DNA of 64,000 bases from Paenibacillus kyungheensis (GTDB taxonomy: Bacteria > Bacillota > Bacilli > Paenibacillales > Paenibacillaceae), in NCBI RefSeq assembly GCF_028606985.1, contig NZ_CP117416.1, positions 2,146,001 to 2,210,000 on the forward strand, given 5' to 3'. How positions within the stretch are numbered: the first letter of the stretch is position 1; each line of letters opens with the position of its first letter. The notes beneath the pieces were generated by a model. It saw nothing but the letters and a program-made list of their open reading frames with translations, was not told where the DNA came from and searched no databases. Positions 1 to 8,557 of the stretch are shown here, piece by piece. The position numbers and the translations under genes were made by a program.

Positions 1-395
1 ATCACTCTACAGGCGGAATGACATTAGGTGCTGGTGGCGAATATAATTTTAAAGTAGAATCGTTAAAAGCAGCTAAACGTACACCTGACTTTATGGCGAA
101 TGAAATCGCGAAAGGTGCCAATGTAAAAAGCACACTAAGAAAATATATCTCTATCCCGTTAACAGCAGCAGAGATTCAATCTGTACAAAAAGCAGCTGTG
201 AAAAAAGATGTAACTACTATCGATAATGCGATCGAGAAGATTTTTGATACGCGTTCCTTTACAGGCTGGACAACAGGCGGACATACAGGTGAAGATGTTC
301 CTGTATATGCTTTTGGACCACAAAAAGAAAGATTTGCTGGCTTAATCGATAATACAGATAACGCTAAAATTATCTTTTCTTTATTAAAACAATAA
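1..395 (+). CDS. Alkaline phosphatase, PhoA family, C-terminal part (5' end outside window)
   Basis: Releases inorganic phosphate from phosphomonoesters, normally outside the membrane. Only the last ~131 codons are present; the frame is open from base 3 and no true start is visible. The first codons read H-S-T-G-G, matching the block that in this family contains a metal-binding Asp-His pair. HTGEDVPVYA (His codon at 282-284) matches the family's second zinc-ligand histidine region, and the tail FAGLIDNTDNAKIIF is the usual C-terminus. A terminator follows at 421-482, so it is the last gene of its transcript. Members are usually Pho-regulated, but its promoter is not visible here. Family assignment is from remembered motifs and is fairly sure. 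Confidence 0.87.
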   Translation, partial: HSTGGMTLGAGGEYNFKVESLKAAKRTPDFMANEIAKGANVKSTLRKYISIPLTAAEIQSVQKAAVKKDVTTIDNAIEKIFDTRSFTGWTTGGHTGEDVPVYAFGPQKERFAGLIDNTDNAKIIFSLLKQ

Positions 396-420
396 TCATT
401 GAACATGAATACATGAATGA

Positions 421-482
421 ACAAGCTCTCTTCTTACCTTGCAGACGTAATAGTCGAAGGTAGGGACAGGGCTTGTTTTTTT
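421..482 (+). terminator. Rho-independent terminator after alkaline phosphatase
   Basis: Interrupted stem ACAAGC/GCTTGT (421-426 and 471-476) enclosing TACCTT/AAGGTA, followed by a run of T (476-482). It ends the phosphatase transcript before the znu promoter. Confidence 0.75.
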
Positions 483-550
483 GCTTTTGATAGATCATGT
501 TGAAGTAATTTAGATATCTAAATGAAGTAAATGAAACGAAAAATTCTAAA

Positions 551-565
551 TCGTAATTATTTTGT
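551..565. promoter_or_regulatory. Possible second, weaker Zur site
   Basis: TCGTAATTATTTTGT has a perfect left half of the 7-1-7 Zur consensus TCGTAAT-n-ATTACGA and a degenerate right half. It lies just upstream of the probable znu -35 box (575-580). It could be an auxiliary Zur contact or chance in AT-rich DNA. Confidence 0.35.
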
Positions 566-574
566 TTAAATAGG

Positions 575-604
575 TTGACAAGAGGAATAGCATAGGAGTA
601 AAGT
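575..604 (+). promoter_or_regulatory. Probable sigma-A promoter of znuCBA
   Basis: TTGACA at 575-580 and TAAAGT at 599-604, spacer 18 bases. The -35 is perfect and the -10 is a 4 of 6 match. The Zur box at 619-633 lies directly downstream, where a bound repressor would block initiation or escape. Confidence 0.5.
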
Positions 605-618
605 TATTCAGGTGGTAT

Positions 619-633
619 TCGTAAAAATTACGA
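619..633. promoter_or_regulatory. Zur box upstream of znuCBA
   Basis: TCGTAAAAATTACGA is an inverted repeat that matches the Bacillus Zur consensus TCGTAAT-n-ATTACGA at 13 of 14 defined positions. It sits 34 bases before the znuC start and downstream of the probable promoter, so zinc-loaded Zur should repress the operon. Confidence 0.82.
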
Positions 634-666
634 TAAGAACGGAAACAATGAAAGGAGCGCTATATC

Positions 667-1371
667 TTGTTATTAGCTTCGATGCAAGACGTTATCTTTG
701 GATATGATCGTGAACCGGTAGTTAATCGATTATCGATGGAAATATATAGTAATGAATTTTTGGCGTTAAGCGGCCCCAATGGTGCTGCCAAAACCACTTC
801 ACTCAAATTATTGTTAGGCATATTAAAACCCTGGAGTGGACAAGTACAGATTAAGCGCAATGAAAAAGGATCCAAACCTGTAATCGGTTATGTACCTCAG
901 CAGGTATCTTCATTTAATAGTGGATTTCCTAGTACAGTCTATGAACTGGTTCGTTCCGGTTGTCATATGAATCTAGGATTATTTCGACGCTTTGGCCCTC
1001 AGCAAGCTCAATTGGTTCAATCATCACTAGAAGCGGTAGGCATGTGGGAATTGCGTGATCGTAAAATAGGAGAATTATCTGGCGGACAAAAGCAACGTGT
1101 CTGTATCGCTCGTGCACTCGCTCAAGAACCCGATGTTTTGATTCTGGATGAACCGACAACAGGGATGGATCTCGAAAGCCGTAAAGGATTTTATGAATTG
1201 ATGCGTCATCATGTGCAAAAACATGGACGTACTGTAGTGATGGTAACACACGGATTAGAAGAAGCAGAGCCGTATTTGGATCGTATTATTCGTTTGGAGA
1301 GAGAGGAGGGTGGAGGATGGGCATGTTTGACTACGAGTTCATGCAGCGCGCGTTTTGGGCCGGAGGAATGA
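667..1371 (+). CDS. znuC: Zinc ABC transporter ATPase ZnuC/AdcC
   Basis: ATPase that powers high-affinity Zn2+ import with ZnuB (permease) and ZnuA (binding lipoprotein). 234 residues from a TTG start with AAAGGAG 9 bases upstream. Motifs: Walker A GPNGAAKTT at residues 36-44, signature LSGGQKQR, Walker B VLILDEPTTG, and switch histidine in VMVTHG. The Walker A has Ala where the canonical GxxGxGK[ST] has its second Gly; I recall similar variants in Gram-positive AdcC proteins, so it need not mean loss of activity. Its 3' end overlaps znuB by 55 bases, implying coupled translation. First gene of a Zur-type operon. Confidence 0.9.
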   Translation: MLLASMQDVIFGYDREPVVNRLSMEIYSNEFLALSGPNGAAKTTSLKLLLGILKPWSGQVQIKRNEKGSKPVIGYVPQQVSSFNSGFPSTVYELVRSGCHMNLGLFRRFGPQQAQLVQSSLEAVGMWELRDRKIGELSGGQKQRVCIARALAQEPDVLILDEPTTGMDLESRKGFYELMRHHVQKHGRTVVMVTHGLEEAEPYLDRIIRLEREEGGGWACLTTSSCSARFGPEE

Positions 1372-2237
1372 TTGCTGTTATCGCTCCACTGCTCGGCGTT
1401 TACCTTGTTTTACGCAGACAGGTATTAATGGCTGATACGCTTTCTCACGTATCTTTGGCAGGCGTAGCGATAGGTGCTGTACTTGGTTTCAACCCATCAA
1501 TTGGTGGATTTATTATCGCTTTATTAGGCTCATTGATTATCGAACGATTAAGACGTAATTTTCGTGGATATGGAGAAGTATCTGTTGCTGTGATTATGAC
1601 AGGTGGTCTAGCACTGGCATTGGTATTAATGAGTATGAGCTCATCGTTAACCCGTAGCTTTAGTTCTTATCTCTTTGGTTCGATTGTAGCCGTCAGCACC
1701 ACGCAACTATGGATTATAGGCACTGTCTTTGCACTTGTTATTATTTACTGGGTGAGTATGAGACGTCCATTATATAACCTAACATTTGATGAAGAAACTG
1801 CACAGATCGGTGGTACTCATGTACGCTGGTTATCACAGACATTTGCTGTATTAACAGGAATGACCGTAGCAGCAGCGATGCCGATTGTAGGCGTGTTGTT
1901 AGTATCTGCTTTGATGGCTTTACCGGCTGCTCTAGCGCTTCGATTTGCCAAAGGATTTACATCTGCACTTATTATTGCTGTAGCGATTGGTCTGATCGGC
2001 ATGTTCGGAGGATTAACGACTTCGTATTATGTGAATACCCCTCCAGGTGCTACAGTAGCGCTATTACTGCTTACGTTCTTATTAGTAGGTATGGGGATTC
2101 AACGTATCTATTATCGCTTGAATCGTAACAACAGTGATGGATATACACCTGATATTGATAGTCGCCGATTCTGGCAACGGCAAAATCGTAGTGAGCAAAA
2201 TAGCAAAGTGAAAACACAAGTGTTGAATAAACGATAA
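1317..2237 (+). CDS. znuB: Zinc ABC transporter permease ZnuB/AdcB (ABC-3 family)
   Basis: Integral membrane channel of the zinc importer, 306 residues. Hydrophobic throughout except for a basic, Asn- and Gln-rich cytoplasmic tail of about 40 residues. The start MGMFDYEFMQRAF and the following VYLVLRRQVLMADTLSHVS block are typical of ABC-3 (metal) permeases. ATG at 1317 follows GGAGGGTGGAGG and overlaps the znuC end by 55 bases, an unusually long overlap; no shorter start fits the family as well. The gene is followed after 60 bases by znuA, so all three components form one operon under the Zur box at 619-633. Confidence 0.92.
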   Translation: MGMFDYEFMQRAFWAGGMIAVIAPLLGVYLVLRRQVLMADTLSHVSLAGVAIGAVLGFNPSIGGFIIALLGSLIIERLRRNFRGYGEVSVAVIMTGGLALALVLMSMSSSLTRSFSSYLFGSIVAVSTTQLWIIGTVFALVIIYWVSMRRPLYNLTFDEETAQIGGTHVRWLSQTFAVLTGMTVAAAMPIVGVLLVSALMALPAALALRFAKGFTSALIIAVAIGLIGMFGGLTTSYYVNTPPGATVALLLLTFLLVGMGIQRIYYRLNRNNSDGYTPDIDSRRFWQRQNRSEQNSKVKTQVLNKR

Positions 2238-2297
2238 ATCCTATCAACACATATCATATATAAATAAAGAGGAATCAGGAAAGGTGAGTGATTACAC

Positions 2298-3311
2298 ATG
2301 AATATGAAAAAAAAGAGTTGGATCAAACTTCCTTTAATCGCTTTGTTAAGTATGAGTACGTTGCTGGCAGCTTGTGGTAATAATTCCGATTCAGCATCAT
2401 CAACAGCAGGTACGAGTAGTTCTACCGCAAGTGGAGATAAGTTACATATCGTGACTAGCTTTTATCCAATGCAAGAATTCACTTCCAAAGTTGCCGGTGA
2501 TCTAGCCGATGTACAGGTGTTAGTTCCTGCAGGTACAGAACCTCATGATTGGGAACCTACTGCTCAAGATATCGCTAAAATGACCGATGCTGATATGCTC
2601 GTATATAACGGTGGTGGCGTAGAGTCATGGATCGATCAAGTGAAAGATACATTAGGAGACAGTGGTCCCAAATTAGTCGATGCAAGTAACGGGATTCAAC
2701 TGATGGCAAGTACAGAAGAAGAACATGAAGGCGAAGAAGCAGGTCATGAAGAAGAACACGCTACTGAAGAAGGTCATGATCATGGAGAATTTGATCCGCA
2801 TGTGTGGTTGTCTCCTATCCAGGCACAGACTGAAGTACGTAATATCGAAACCGCTTTGACTGCACTGGATCCTAACCATGCAGCCGATTATAAAAAGAAT
2901 GCAGATGCGTATATTGCAGAACTGCAAAAGTTAGATGCTGAATACAAAGCAGGTCTATCTAACGTAAAACGCAAAGACTTTATTACGCAACATGCTGCTT
3001 TTGCTTATTTGGCTCATGATTACGGTCTGACTCAAGTACCGATTGCAGGTCTATCCCCTGAACAAGAACCATCCGCTGAAGCAATGGCCAAAATCGTAGA
3101 TTTTGCTAAACAAAATAATGTAAAAACGATTTTCTTTGAAACATTGGTTTCTTCTAATGTAGCCAAAACAATTGCAGATGAAGTCGGTGCCAAAACGGCT
3201 GTACTGAATCCATTAGAAGGCTTAACAAGTGAAGAAACGTCTGCTGGTGAAAATTACATCTCAGTCATGCGTACTAACTTAGCAGCGCTTGAAAAAGCTT
3301 TAAATGAATAA
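2298..3311 (+). CDS. znuA: Zinc-binding lipoprotein ZnuA/AdcA (cluster A-I solute-binding protein)
   Basis: Captures Zn2+ outside the membrane and delivers it to ZnuB. 337 residues: lipoprotein signal with lipobox L-A-A-C (Cys26), then a Ser/Thr linker. Family zinc-site histidines are visible in EPHDWEPT, DPHVWLSP and ITQHAAFAYLAHDYG, and the FETLVSSNVAKTIADE block follows. Between the first two lies the His/Glu/Asp-rich loop (about residues 139-163) that is characteristic of zinc rather than manganese members. Start ATG 2298 is preceded by GGAAAGGTGAG. A strong terminator at 3367-3406 closes the operon. Confidence 0.93.
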   Translation: MNMKKKSWIKLPLIALLSMSTLLAACGNNSDSASSTAGTSSSTASGDKLHIVTSFYPMQEFTSKVAGDLADVQVLVPAGTEPHDWEPTAQDIAKMTDADMLVYNGGGVESWIDQVKDTLGDSGPKLVDASNGIQLMASTEEEHEGEEAGHEEEHATEEGHDHGEFDPHVWLSPIQAQTEVRNIETALTALDPNHAADYKKNADAYIAELQKLDAEYKAGLSNVKRKDFITQHAAFAYLAHDYGLTQVPIAGLSPEQEPSAEAMAKIVDFAKQNNVKTIFFETLVSSNVAKTIADEVGAKTAVLNPLEGLTSEETSAGENYISVMRTNLAALEKALNE

Positions 3312-3366
3312 TAACGTATGTATACGTTAATGTTTGCGTTGCGTTTATCATTATATATCTAATCTT

Positions 3367-3406
3367 AAAGACAGTTTCTCTATCGTATATAGAGGCTGTC
3401 TTTTTT
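3367..3406 (+). terminator. Terminator of znuCBA
   Basis: AAAGACAG pairs with CTGTCTTT around an inner TCTCTAT/ATAGAG stem and is followed by TTTTTT. Clear intrinsic terminator. Confidence 0.87.
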
Positions 3407-3504
3407 GTTATACATAGAGATGTGTAAGGCGTTATCAAAAATATCGATCAGATGGTGAAAGAAAATTTTATGAACAATTTTACATATTTTATTGGTTGCA
3501 AAGA

Positions 3505-3533
3505 TTGACTTCATTCGTAACGGGGTATAAAAT
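3505..3533 (+). promoter_or_regulatory. Promoter of the TetR/MFS pair
   Basis: TTGACT (3505-3510), 17-base spacer, TAAAAT (3528-3533). It is the only good promoter between the znuA terminator and the regulator gene at 3637, leaving a leader of about 100 bases. I did not find a clear palindromic operator in it. Confidence 0.55.
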
Positions 3534-3636
3534 AGTAAGTATAAGAACTACAGAGTTTCGTGAGTACTATAAAGTTTTTAGGCGTTTCAATAGAGAGAAA
3601 ATGTGTGAAAGTATAGTGCAGAAGAGGTTATGAATT

Positions 3637-4563
3637 ATGGTAGAAGAACGTAAACGTTTGATTCTTGTAGCAGGAGGGCAGTTGTTTGCAGAAAAAGGTT
3701 ATTTCTCAACAACTGTGCAGGATATAGCAGAACAGTGCAATATGTCCAAAGCCTCGATCTATAAGTTATTTGAATCGAAAGAAGACATTTTGTTGCAGAT
3801 TGTGAAGCAGATGCATGAAGAGATTTTATTAGCAGCGAATCGATTACATTTTGAAGATCATGTATCACCCAAAGAACAATTTACACAGAAACTCGTAGTA
3901 CAATTTCAAGAATTTGTGTTAAAGCATGAGTTTTTCTTAGTGTTGAATCAGACTATGCCCCTAGAGTTAAGCACACAAATTCGCACAGCGATGTTGCAGT
4001 TCAAGCGCACTATGTTGAACTGGCAAAAAGAAGCGATCCTTCAGGCTTTTGGAAACAAAGTAGAGCCGATTGTGTGGGATTTAGCCTTGTGTATGCAAGG
4101 AATTGTGAAAGAATTTATGTTTTTATTACGTTGGAACAACAACACTGTTTTTGAGCTGTCTGCTTTATCTGATTTTGTTGTTGAAAGTCTGGAAGCTATG
4201 ATCCAAAAACATAGTCACAGTGTGCCTTTAGTTACCGAGCAAATGGCGCAACAATTCGATTTGTCTGTTCCAGATGTTAGACAGAAATATTTTGGCGAAA
4301 GTGAATGGCGTAAAGTGATGAGAGAACTGAATCTGGCGATTCATCAGCGTTCGCCTGAATCTAATCGTCCTGATCTGATTGCCGCCACCGAACGATTAAA
4401 CACAGAACGCAAAAAGGTTATACCACAAACATTTATGATGGAAGCATTAATCGCATATTTACAGAAGAGAGAAGAGCTTCAACAGGAAGTAGCTCAACTA
4501 CAACATGTATATCGTGCAACATGGGAGGAAAAGAAAGATGGAGAATATCTCAACACAGAATAA
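3637..4563 (+). CDS. TetR-family regulator with long C-terminal extension
   Basis: 308 residues; ordinary TetR proteins have about 190-220. The N-terminus is a classic TetR helix-turn-helix: AEKGYFSTTVQDIAEQCNMS then KASIYKLFESKEDILL (about residues 18-50), followed by the ligand-binding helical domain. The last ~100 residues are an extra charged, helical region (DLIAATERLNTERKKV, then KREELQQEVAQLQHVY) that resembles a coiled coil. The gene overlaps the exporter gene by 26 bases, so the two are co-translated; local regulation of that exporter is the likely job. Inducer unknown. The extension could aid oligomerisation, which is inference. Confidence 0.85.
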   Translation: MVEERKRLILVAGGQLFAEKGYFSTTVQDIAEQCNMSKASIYKLFESKEDILLQIVKQMHEEILLAANRLHFEDHVSPKEQFTQKLVVQFQEFVLKHEFFLVLNQTMPLELSTQIRTAMLQFKRTMLNWQKEAILQAFGNKVEPIVWDLALCMQGIVKEFMFLLRWNNNTVFELSALSDFVVESLEAMIQKHSHSVPLVTEQMAQQFDLSVPDVRQKYFGESEWRKVMRELNLAIHQRSPESNRPDLIAATERLNTERKKVIPQTFMMEALIAYLQKREELQQEVAQLQHVYRATWEEKKDGEYLNTE

Positions 4564-6016
4564 GCCGAAATTAAACGTTACGCTTATTGTCGCTATTATG
4601 CTAGCAGGTGCTTTTGTAGCCATACTGAATCAGACGCTACTGGTCACTGCATTACCGCATATTATGGCTGATCTGAATATTGATGCAACAGCAGCCCAAT
4701 GGTTAACAACGATTTTTATGTTAGTCAACGGAATTATGATTCCAATTACAGCGTATTTGATTGATAAATTTTCAACACGGGCGCTTTTTATTACGTCTGT
4801 AGGATTATTTGCATTAGGAACATTGATCGCAGCGATTTCACCTAACTTTGGAACATTGTTAGTAGGTCGTGTCGTACAGGCAGCAGGAGCAGGTATTATT
4901 ATGCCGCTGATGCAAACTGTATTTTTAGTTATTTTTCCAAAAGAAAAACGTGGTGCCGCAATGGGTATGATCGGGTTAGTCATTTCATTTGCCCCGGCTA
5001 TCGGACCTACATTGTCGGGTTGGATCGTAGATTCTTACTCATGGCGTACACTGTTCTACATTATTTTACCTATCGCAGTGATCGACCTTGTGATTGCTGT
5101 ATTTGCTCTCAAAAATGTAAGTGAACTTCGTAATCCTAAGCTAGATATGACTTCAGTAACGTTATCGACACTTGGATTCGGTGGTCTATTGTACGGATTC
5201 AGTAGTGCTTCCAAAGGCTGGAGTGATCCAATTGTTATTATTAGTATTTTAATAGGTGCAATCAGTTTGTATTTATTTGTAACTCGTCAATTCAAATTAA
5301 AAGAACCATTGTTAGAATTCCGCGTATTTAAAGATCGTGTATTTACTGTCTCGATGATTATTACAGTAATCGTATTTACCGCGATGATCGGTGCATCAAC
5401 ATTGATGCCTTTATATATTCAAAATGCGCGTCATATGTCGGCATTACATTCAGGATTAATTGTGTTACCTGGTGCGATCTTAATGGGAATTATGTCGCCG
5501 ATAACAGGACGTATTTTTGATAAATACGGTGCAAAAGTAATCAGTACGATCGGTCTGGTGTTAATGGCGGGTGGAACGATTCCATTTGCGTTCTTAACGT
5601 CTACCACTTCGATTACTTATATTACGATTATGTTTACATTGCGCATGTTCGGGATGTCGATGGTATTGATGCCTGTGACAACAGCAGGTCTGAACCAATT
5701 GCCTACACATCTGTTATCTCACGCATCAGCGATGAATAATACATTACGTCAAGTTGGTGGCTCAATCGGAACAGCCGTATTGATTACAATTTTGACAAAT
5801 GCTAGTTCTTCATCTGCTCTATTAGGAAATTCTACTGAAAATGCTTTGATTCATGGTACCAATATGGCATTCTTAGTGGCTTCGGGCTTATCGGTGTTAG
5901 CATTAATTTTAATTTTCTTCTTAAAAGAACCACCACATAAACGTACAGCTTCACAAGAAGAAAAAGCATCATCGTCTCAAATGAGCAACAAACGAAAAGC
6001 TGTTTCTCAATCATAA
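4538..6016 (+). CDS. MFS multidrug exporter, DHA2 (EmrB/QacA-like, 14 TM)
   Basis: Proton-driven exporter of drugs or other amphipathic compounds, 492 residues. Motifs of the drug:H+ antiporter-2 family are visible: LNQTLLVTALPHIMADL in helix 1, GRVVQAAGAGIIMPL, and the antiporter motif C-like GLVISFAPAIGPTLSGWI with WRTLFYI. The length and number of hydrophobic stretches fit 14 transmembrane helices. I chose ATG 4538 (MENIST), which has GGGAGG 10 bases upstream; an earlier in-frame ATG at 4505 lies inside the regulator gene and lacks a site. Cotranscribed with the TetR gene. Confidence 0.9.
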   Translation: MENISTQNKPKLNVTLIVAIMLAGAFVAILNQTLLVTALPHIMADLNIDATAAQWLTTIFMLVNGIMIPITAYLIDKFSTRALFITSVGLFALGTLIAAISPNFGTLLVGRVVQAAGAGIIMPLMQTVFLVIFPKEKRGAAMGMIGLVISFAPAIGPTLSGWIVDSYSWRTLFYIILPIAVIDLVIAVFALKNVSELRNPKLDMTSVTLSTLGFGGLLYGFSSASKGWSDPIVIISILIGAISLYLFVTRQFKLKEPLLEFRVFKDRVFTVSMIITVIVFTAMIGASTLMPLYIQNARHMSALHSGLIVLPGAILMGIMSPITGRIFDKYGAKVISTIGLVLMAGGTIPFAFLTSTTSITYITIMFTLRMFGMSMVLMPVTTAGLNQLPTHLLSHASAMNNTLRQVGGSIGTAVLITILTNASSSSALLGNSTENALIHGTNMAFLVASGLSVLALILIFFLKEPPHKRTASQEEKASSSQMSNKRKAVSQS

Positions 6017-6040
6017 AATAGCTTGTAATACAGATAGACA

Positions 6041-6086
6041 AAATACCTATTGTTCACATTCATTGTAGGGTGACAATAGGTATTTT
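6041..6086 (+). terminator. Terminator after the MFS exporter
   Basis: AAATACCTATTGTTCA (6041-6056) pairs with TGACAATAGGTATTT (6071-6085) with one mismatch and ends in TTTT. Its mirror symmetry could stop transcription in both directions. Confidence 0.82.
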
Positions 6087-6115
6087 AATATACTTAATTA
6101 TTTTTAGTATATTAC

Positions 6116-6144
6116 TTGCATAAAATTGAATTGGTTACTATAAT
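6116..6144 (+). promoter_or_regulatory. Promoter of the OYE-type oxidoreductase
   Basis: TTGCAT (6116-6121), 17-base spacer, perfect TATAAT (6139-6144), 55 bases before the start codon. Very good sigma-A match. Confidence 0.7.
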
Positions 6145-6198
6145 ATATATAGTCACATTAAATAATATGAACGATAAAGAGAACAGGAGAGATATCCT

Positions 6199-7359
6199 TT
6201 GAATACAAAATACAAATCTTTATTTGAACCTTTCCAACTGAATGACGGTATCGAATTAAAAAATCGTATTGTCCTTGCTCCTATGACACATTTTTCTTCT
6301 AATACAGATGCTACTGTATCTGATGCAGAACTTGAATATTATGCACGCCGTACAGCAGGTGTAGGCTTGGCTGTAACAGCGGTTGCTTATGTAACCAAAG
6401 GCGGTATCGGTTTCCAAAATCAATTCGGCGCAACAGGTGCTGAATTTACAGAAGGTCTACGCAAACTAGCGACAACGTTGAAATCTAACGGTGCCAAAGC
6501 TGTTTTGCAAATCTTCCATGCTGGTCGTCTAAGTCCTCCTGATCTAGTGAATGGCGATGTAGCGGCTCCAAGTGCTATTCCAACAGATCGTACGAATGAT
6601 GGTACAGAAGCTCCAGCTCCTCGTGAATTGTCAGCTCAAGAAATCGATGATATTATCGTTGATTTTGGTAAAGCAACTGCAAATGCAATTGAAGCTGGAT
6701 TTGACGGTGTAGAGATTCATGGTGCTAACGGATACTTGGTGCAACAATTCTTTTCCCCACATGCGAACCGTCGTGAAGACAAATGGGGCGGAAGCTTAGA
6801 AAAACGTCTGACTTTCCCATTAGCTGTGGTAGACGAAGTACAACGCGCAGTCAAAGAACATGCTAAAGGACCTTTTATCGTAGGTTACCGTTTCTCTCCA
6901 GAAGAACCAGAAACACCTGGTATCACAATGGCGGATACATTGACATTGATCGATGCGCTAGCTGAGAAAAACTTGAGCTACTTGCATGTATCTCTTATGG
7001 AATATGCTTCTACTCCACGTCGTGGTGTCGATGACAAACGCTCCCGTCTTGAAATTATTCAAGAACGTGTAGGCGCTAAAGTTCCTGTGATCGGTGTAGG
7101 TGCTGTTAATACACCTGACGATGCATTGAACGTATTGAATACTGGTGTACCATTGGTAGCACTTGGACGCGAATTGATCGTAGATCCAGACTGGGTAGAA
7201 AAAGTAGAATCCGGTCGTGAGTCAGAAATCGATTATTCATTAACCAAGCATGATCAAGATCGTCTGGTCGTTCCAGATCCATTGTGGAACTCTATCATGT
7301 CTATGACTGGTTGGTTCCCGGTGAAAGATGCAGAAGAATCAAGCACATTAACGAAATAA
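6199..7359 (+). CDS. Old Yellow Enzyme family NAD(P)H:flavin oxidoreductase (YqiG-like)
   Basis: FMN-dependent ene-reductase or NADH oxidase of the OYE family, 386 residues, cytoplasmic. Starts at TTG with AGGAG 9 bases upstream. Family blocks: N-terminal LKNRIVLAPMTHFSS, flavin-site LQIFHAGRLS, and VEIHGANGYLVQQFFSP, where His174 and Asn177 form the usual substrate-anchoring pair, followed by DKWGGSLEKR. The C-terminus has the phosphate-binding GVGAVN and ALGRELIVDPDW blocks. The N-terminal threonine after APM, where classical members differ, resembles B. subtilis YqiG. Single-gene transcript between its own promoter and terminator. Physiological substrate unknown. Confidence 0.9.
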   Translation: MNTKYKSLFEPFQLNDGIELKNRIVLAPMTHFSSNTDATVSDAELEYYARRTAGVGLAVTAVAYVTKGGIGFQNQFGATGAEFTEGLRKLATTLKSNGAKAVLQIFHAGRLSPPDLVNGDVAAPSAIPTDRTNDGTEAPAPRELSAQEIDDIIVDFGKATANAIEAGFDGVEIHGANGYLVQQFFSPHANRREDKWGGSLEKRLTFPLAVVDEVQRAVKEHAKGPFIVGYRFSPEEPETPGITMADTLTLIDALAEKNLSYLHVSLMEYASTPRRGVDDKRSRLEIIQERVGAKVPVIGVGAVNTPDDALNVLNTGVPLVALGRELIVDPDWVEKVESGRESEIDYSLTKHDQDRLVVPDPLWNSIMSMTGWFPVKDAEESSTLTK

Positions 7360-7372
7360 GCATGCAATATAC

Positions 7373-7416
7373 AGACTGTTCTTTTTCTGCTACGGTAGAA
7401 GAAGGGCAGTCTTTTT
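7373..7416 (+). terminator. Terminator after the OYE gene
   Basis: AGACTGTTCTTTTTCT pairs imperfectly with AGAAGAAGGGCAGTCT and is followed by TTTTT. Ends the transcript. Confidence 0.82.
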
Positions 7417-7508
7417 ATAATGTAAAACGAATATATATTCTGAATAGATAGCTGTTATTGGCTTGAATAGAAGTCATATAGAATTGTAAAGAAAGAAGGA
7501 AAATAGCA

Positions 7509-8318
7509 ATGATCTATGATTATCATGTTCATACGAATCATTCGTTTGATTCACGCGCTGTGATGAGTGACGTATGTGCAGAAGCAGTGGAGCGTGGACT
7601 GCAAGAGATTTGTTTTACAGAACATTATGCGGTCAATCCTGTATTGCCTACGTACGGGCATTTAGACTTTACACAGTATTTGGCAGAGATTGAAAGGTGT
7701 AAACAGCAATATGAAGGGAAATTAATCATCAAAGCAGGCATTGAATTGTGTGAACCTCATTATATGCAGACGCAATACGAAGAAGCATTGGCGCATCAAC
7801 CGCTCGATTTTATTCTCGGATCTGTACATAATATGAACGAACGCAAGCTAAGACTTTTCCTTGCTCAAGAAGGTATCGATCATTATGAATTGTATTTTAG
7901 AGAAGTATTACACATGGTACAGCATGCTGATATTGATATAATTGCTCATCTAGATTTATTGAAAAGGTACGCAGTAGGTAATATCGGAAATTATAAGCTG
8001 AGTGATTATGAAGACGTTATCGAAGCGATATTGCAGACTGCGATCACACGTCATATCGGTATCGAAATCAATACGTCTGGCTGGCGTGGTGGAGCAGGAG
8101 AGCCTTTTCCTTCCAGAGAAGTATTGCAGTTATATTGTCAAATGGGTGGAGAATTGCTAACGATCGGTTCTGATTCACATTTTGTAGAACATACAGGAGC
8201 AGAGATTAGTGATGCTATACAACTGGCAAAAGAATGTGGATTCAAGGCTATATATACGTATAACCAAAGACAACCACAAGCTGTTGCACTAGATAAATAC
8301 TATTTTGATAAGAAATAG
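7509..8318 (+). CDS. hisJ: PHP-domain histidinol-phosphatase (HisJ-like)
   Basis: 269-residue PHP-fold metallophosphatase, probably the histidine-pathway enzyme that removes phosphate from L-histidinol phosphate. Metal-binding motifs: DYHVHTNHSFD at the N-terminus, ICFTEHY, GIELCEPHY, ILGSVHN, IAHLDLLKR and GSDSH near the C-terminus, all in the PHP order. AAAGAAGG lies 8-9 bases before ATG. It stands alone, away from other his genes, as is common in Bacillota. Other PHP phosphoesterases look similar, so the exact substrate is likely rather than proven. Confidence 0.82.
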   Translation: MIYDYHVHTNHSFDSRAVMSDVCAEAVERGLQEICFTEHYAVNPVLPTYGHLDFTQYLAEIERCKQQYEGKLIIKAGIELCEPHYMQTQYEEALAHQPLDFILGSVHNMNERKLRLFLAQEGIDHYELYFREVLHMVQHADIDIIAHLDLLKRYAVGNIGNYKLSDYEDVIEAILQTAITRHIGIEINTSGWRGGAGEPFPSREVLQLYCQMGGELLTIGSDSHFVEHTGAEISDAIQLAKECGFKAIYTYNQRQPQAVALDKYYFDKK

Positions 8319-8428
8319 ATTCAAAGCAACAGGGTGGATAAGATCGTCTTAACAGGTGTCTATCAAGCCATTCACTGATAGTTCAATACATGTCAGTAGA
8401 TATATAAAATAAGAAAAAAGTTCAAGAT

Positions 8429-8475
8429 AGAAAAAAAGCTCAAGATAGAGACTAACTTTTCTCTATCTTGAGCTT
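8429..8475 (-). terminator. Strong terminator of the lipase gene (minus strand)
   Basis: Perfect 15-base stem AAGCTCAAGATAGAG (8436-8450) and its complement (8461-8475), 10-base loop. The A-tract at 8430-8437 gives a U-run only on the minus-strand transcript, so it serves the lipase gene. Part of the arm (TCAAGATAGA) is also repeated directly at 8422-8431. Confidence 0.87.
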
Positions 8476-8557
8476 ATACGTATTCTCTGTAACTTATCTG
8501 ATCTCTAGATATAGTCAAATGACTGATCAAGTACGCAATTTGGTGTCAGATATAATG

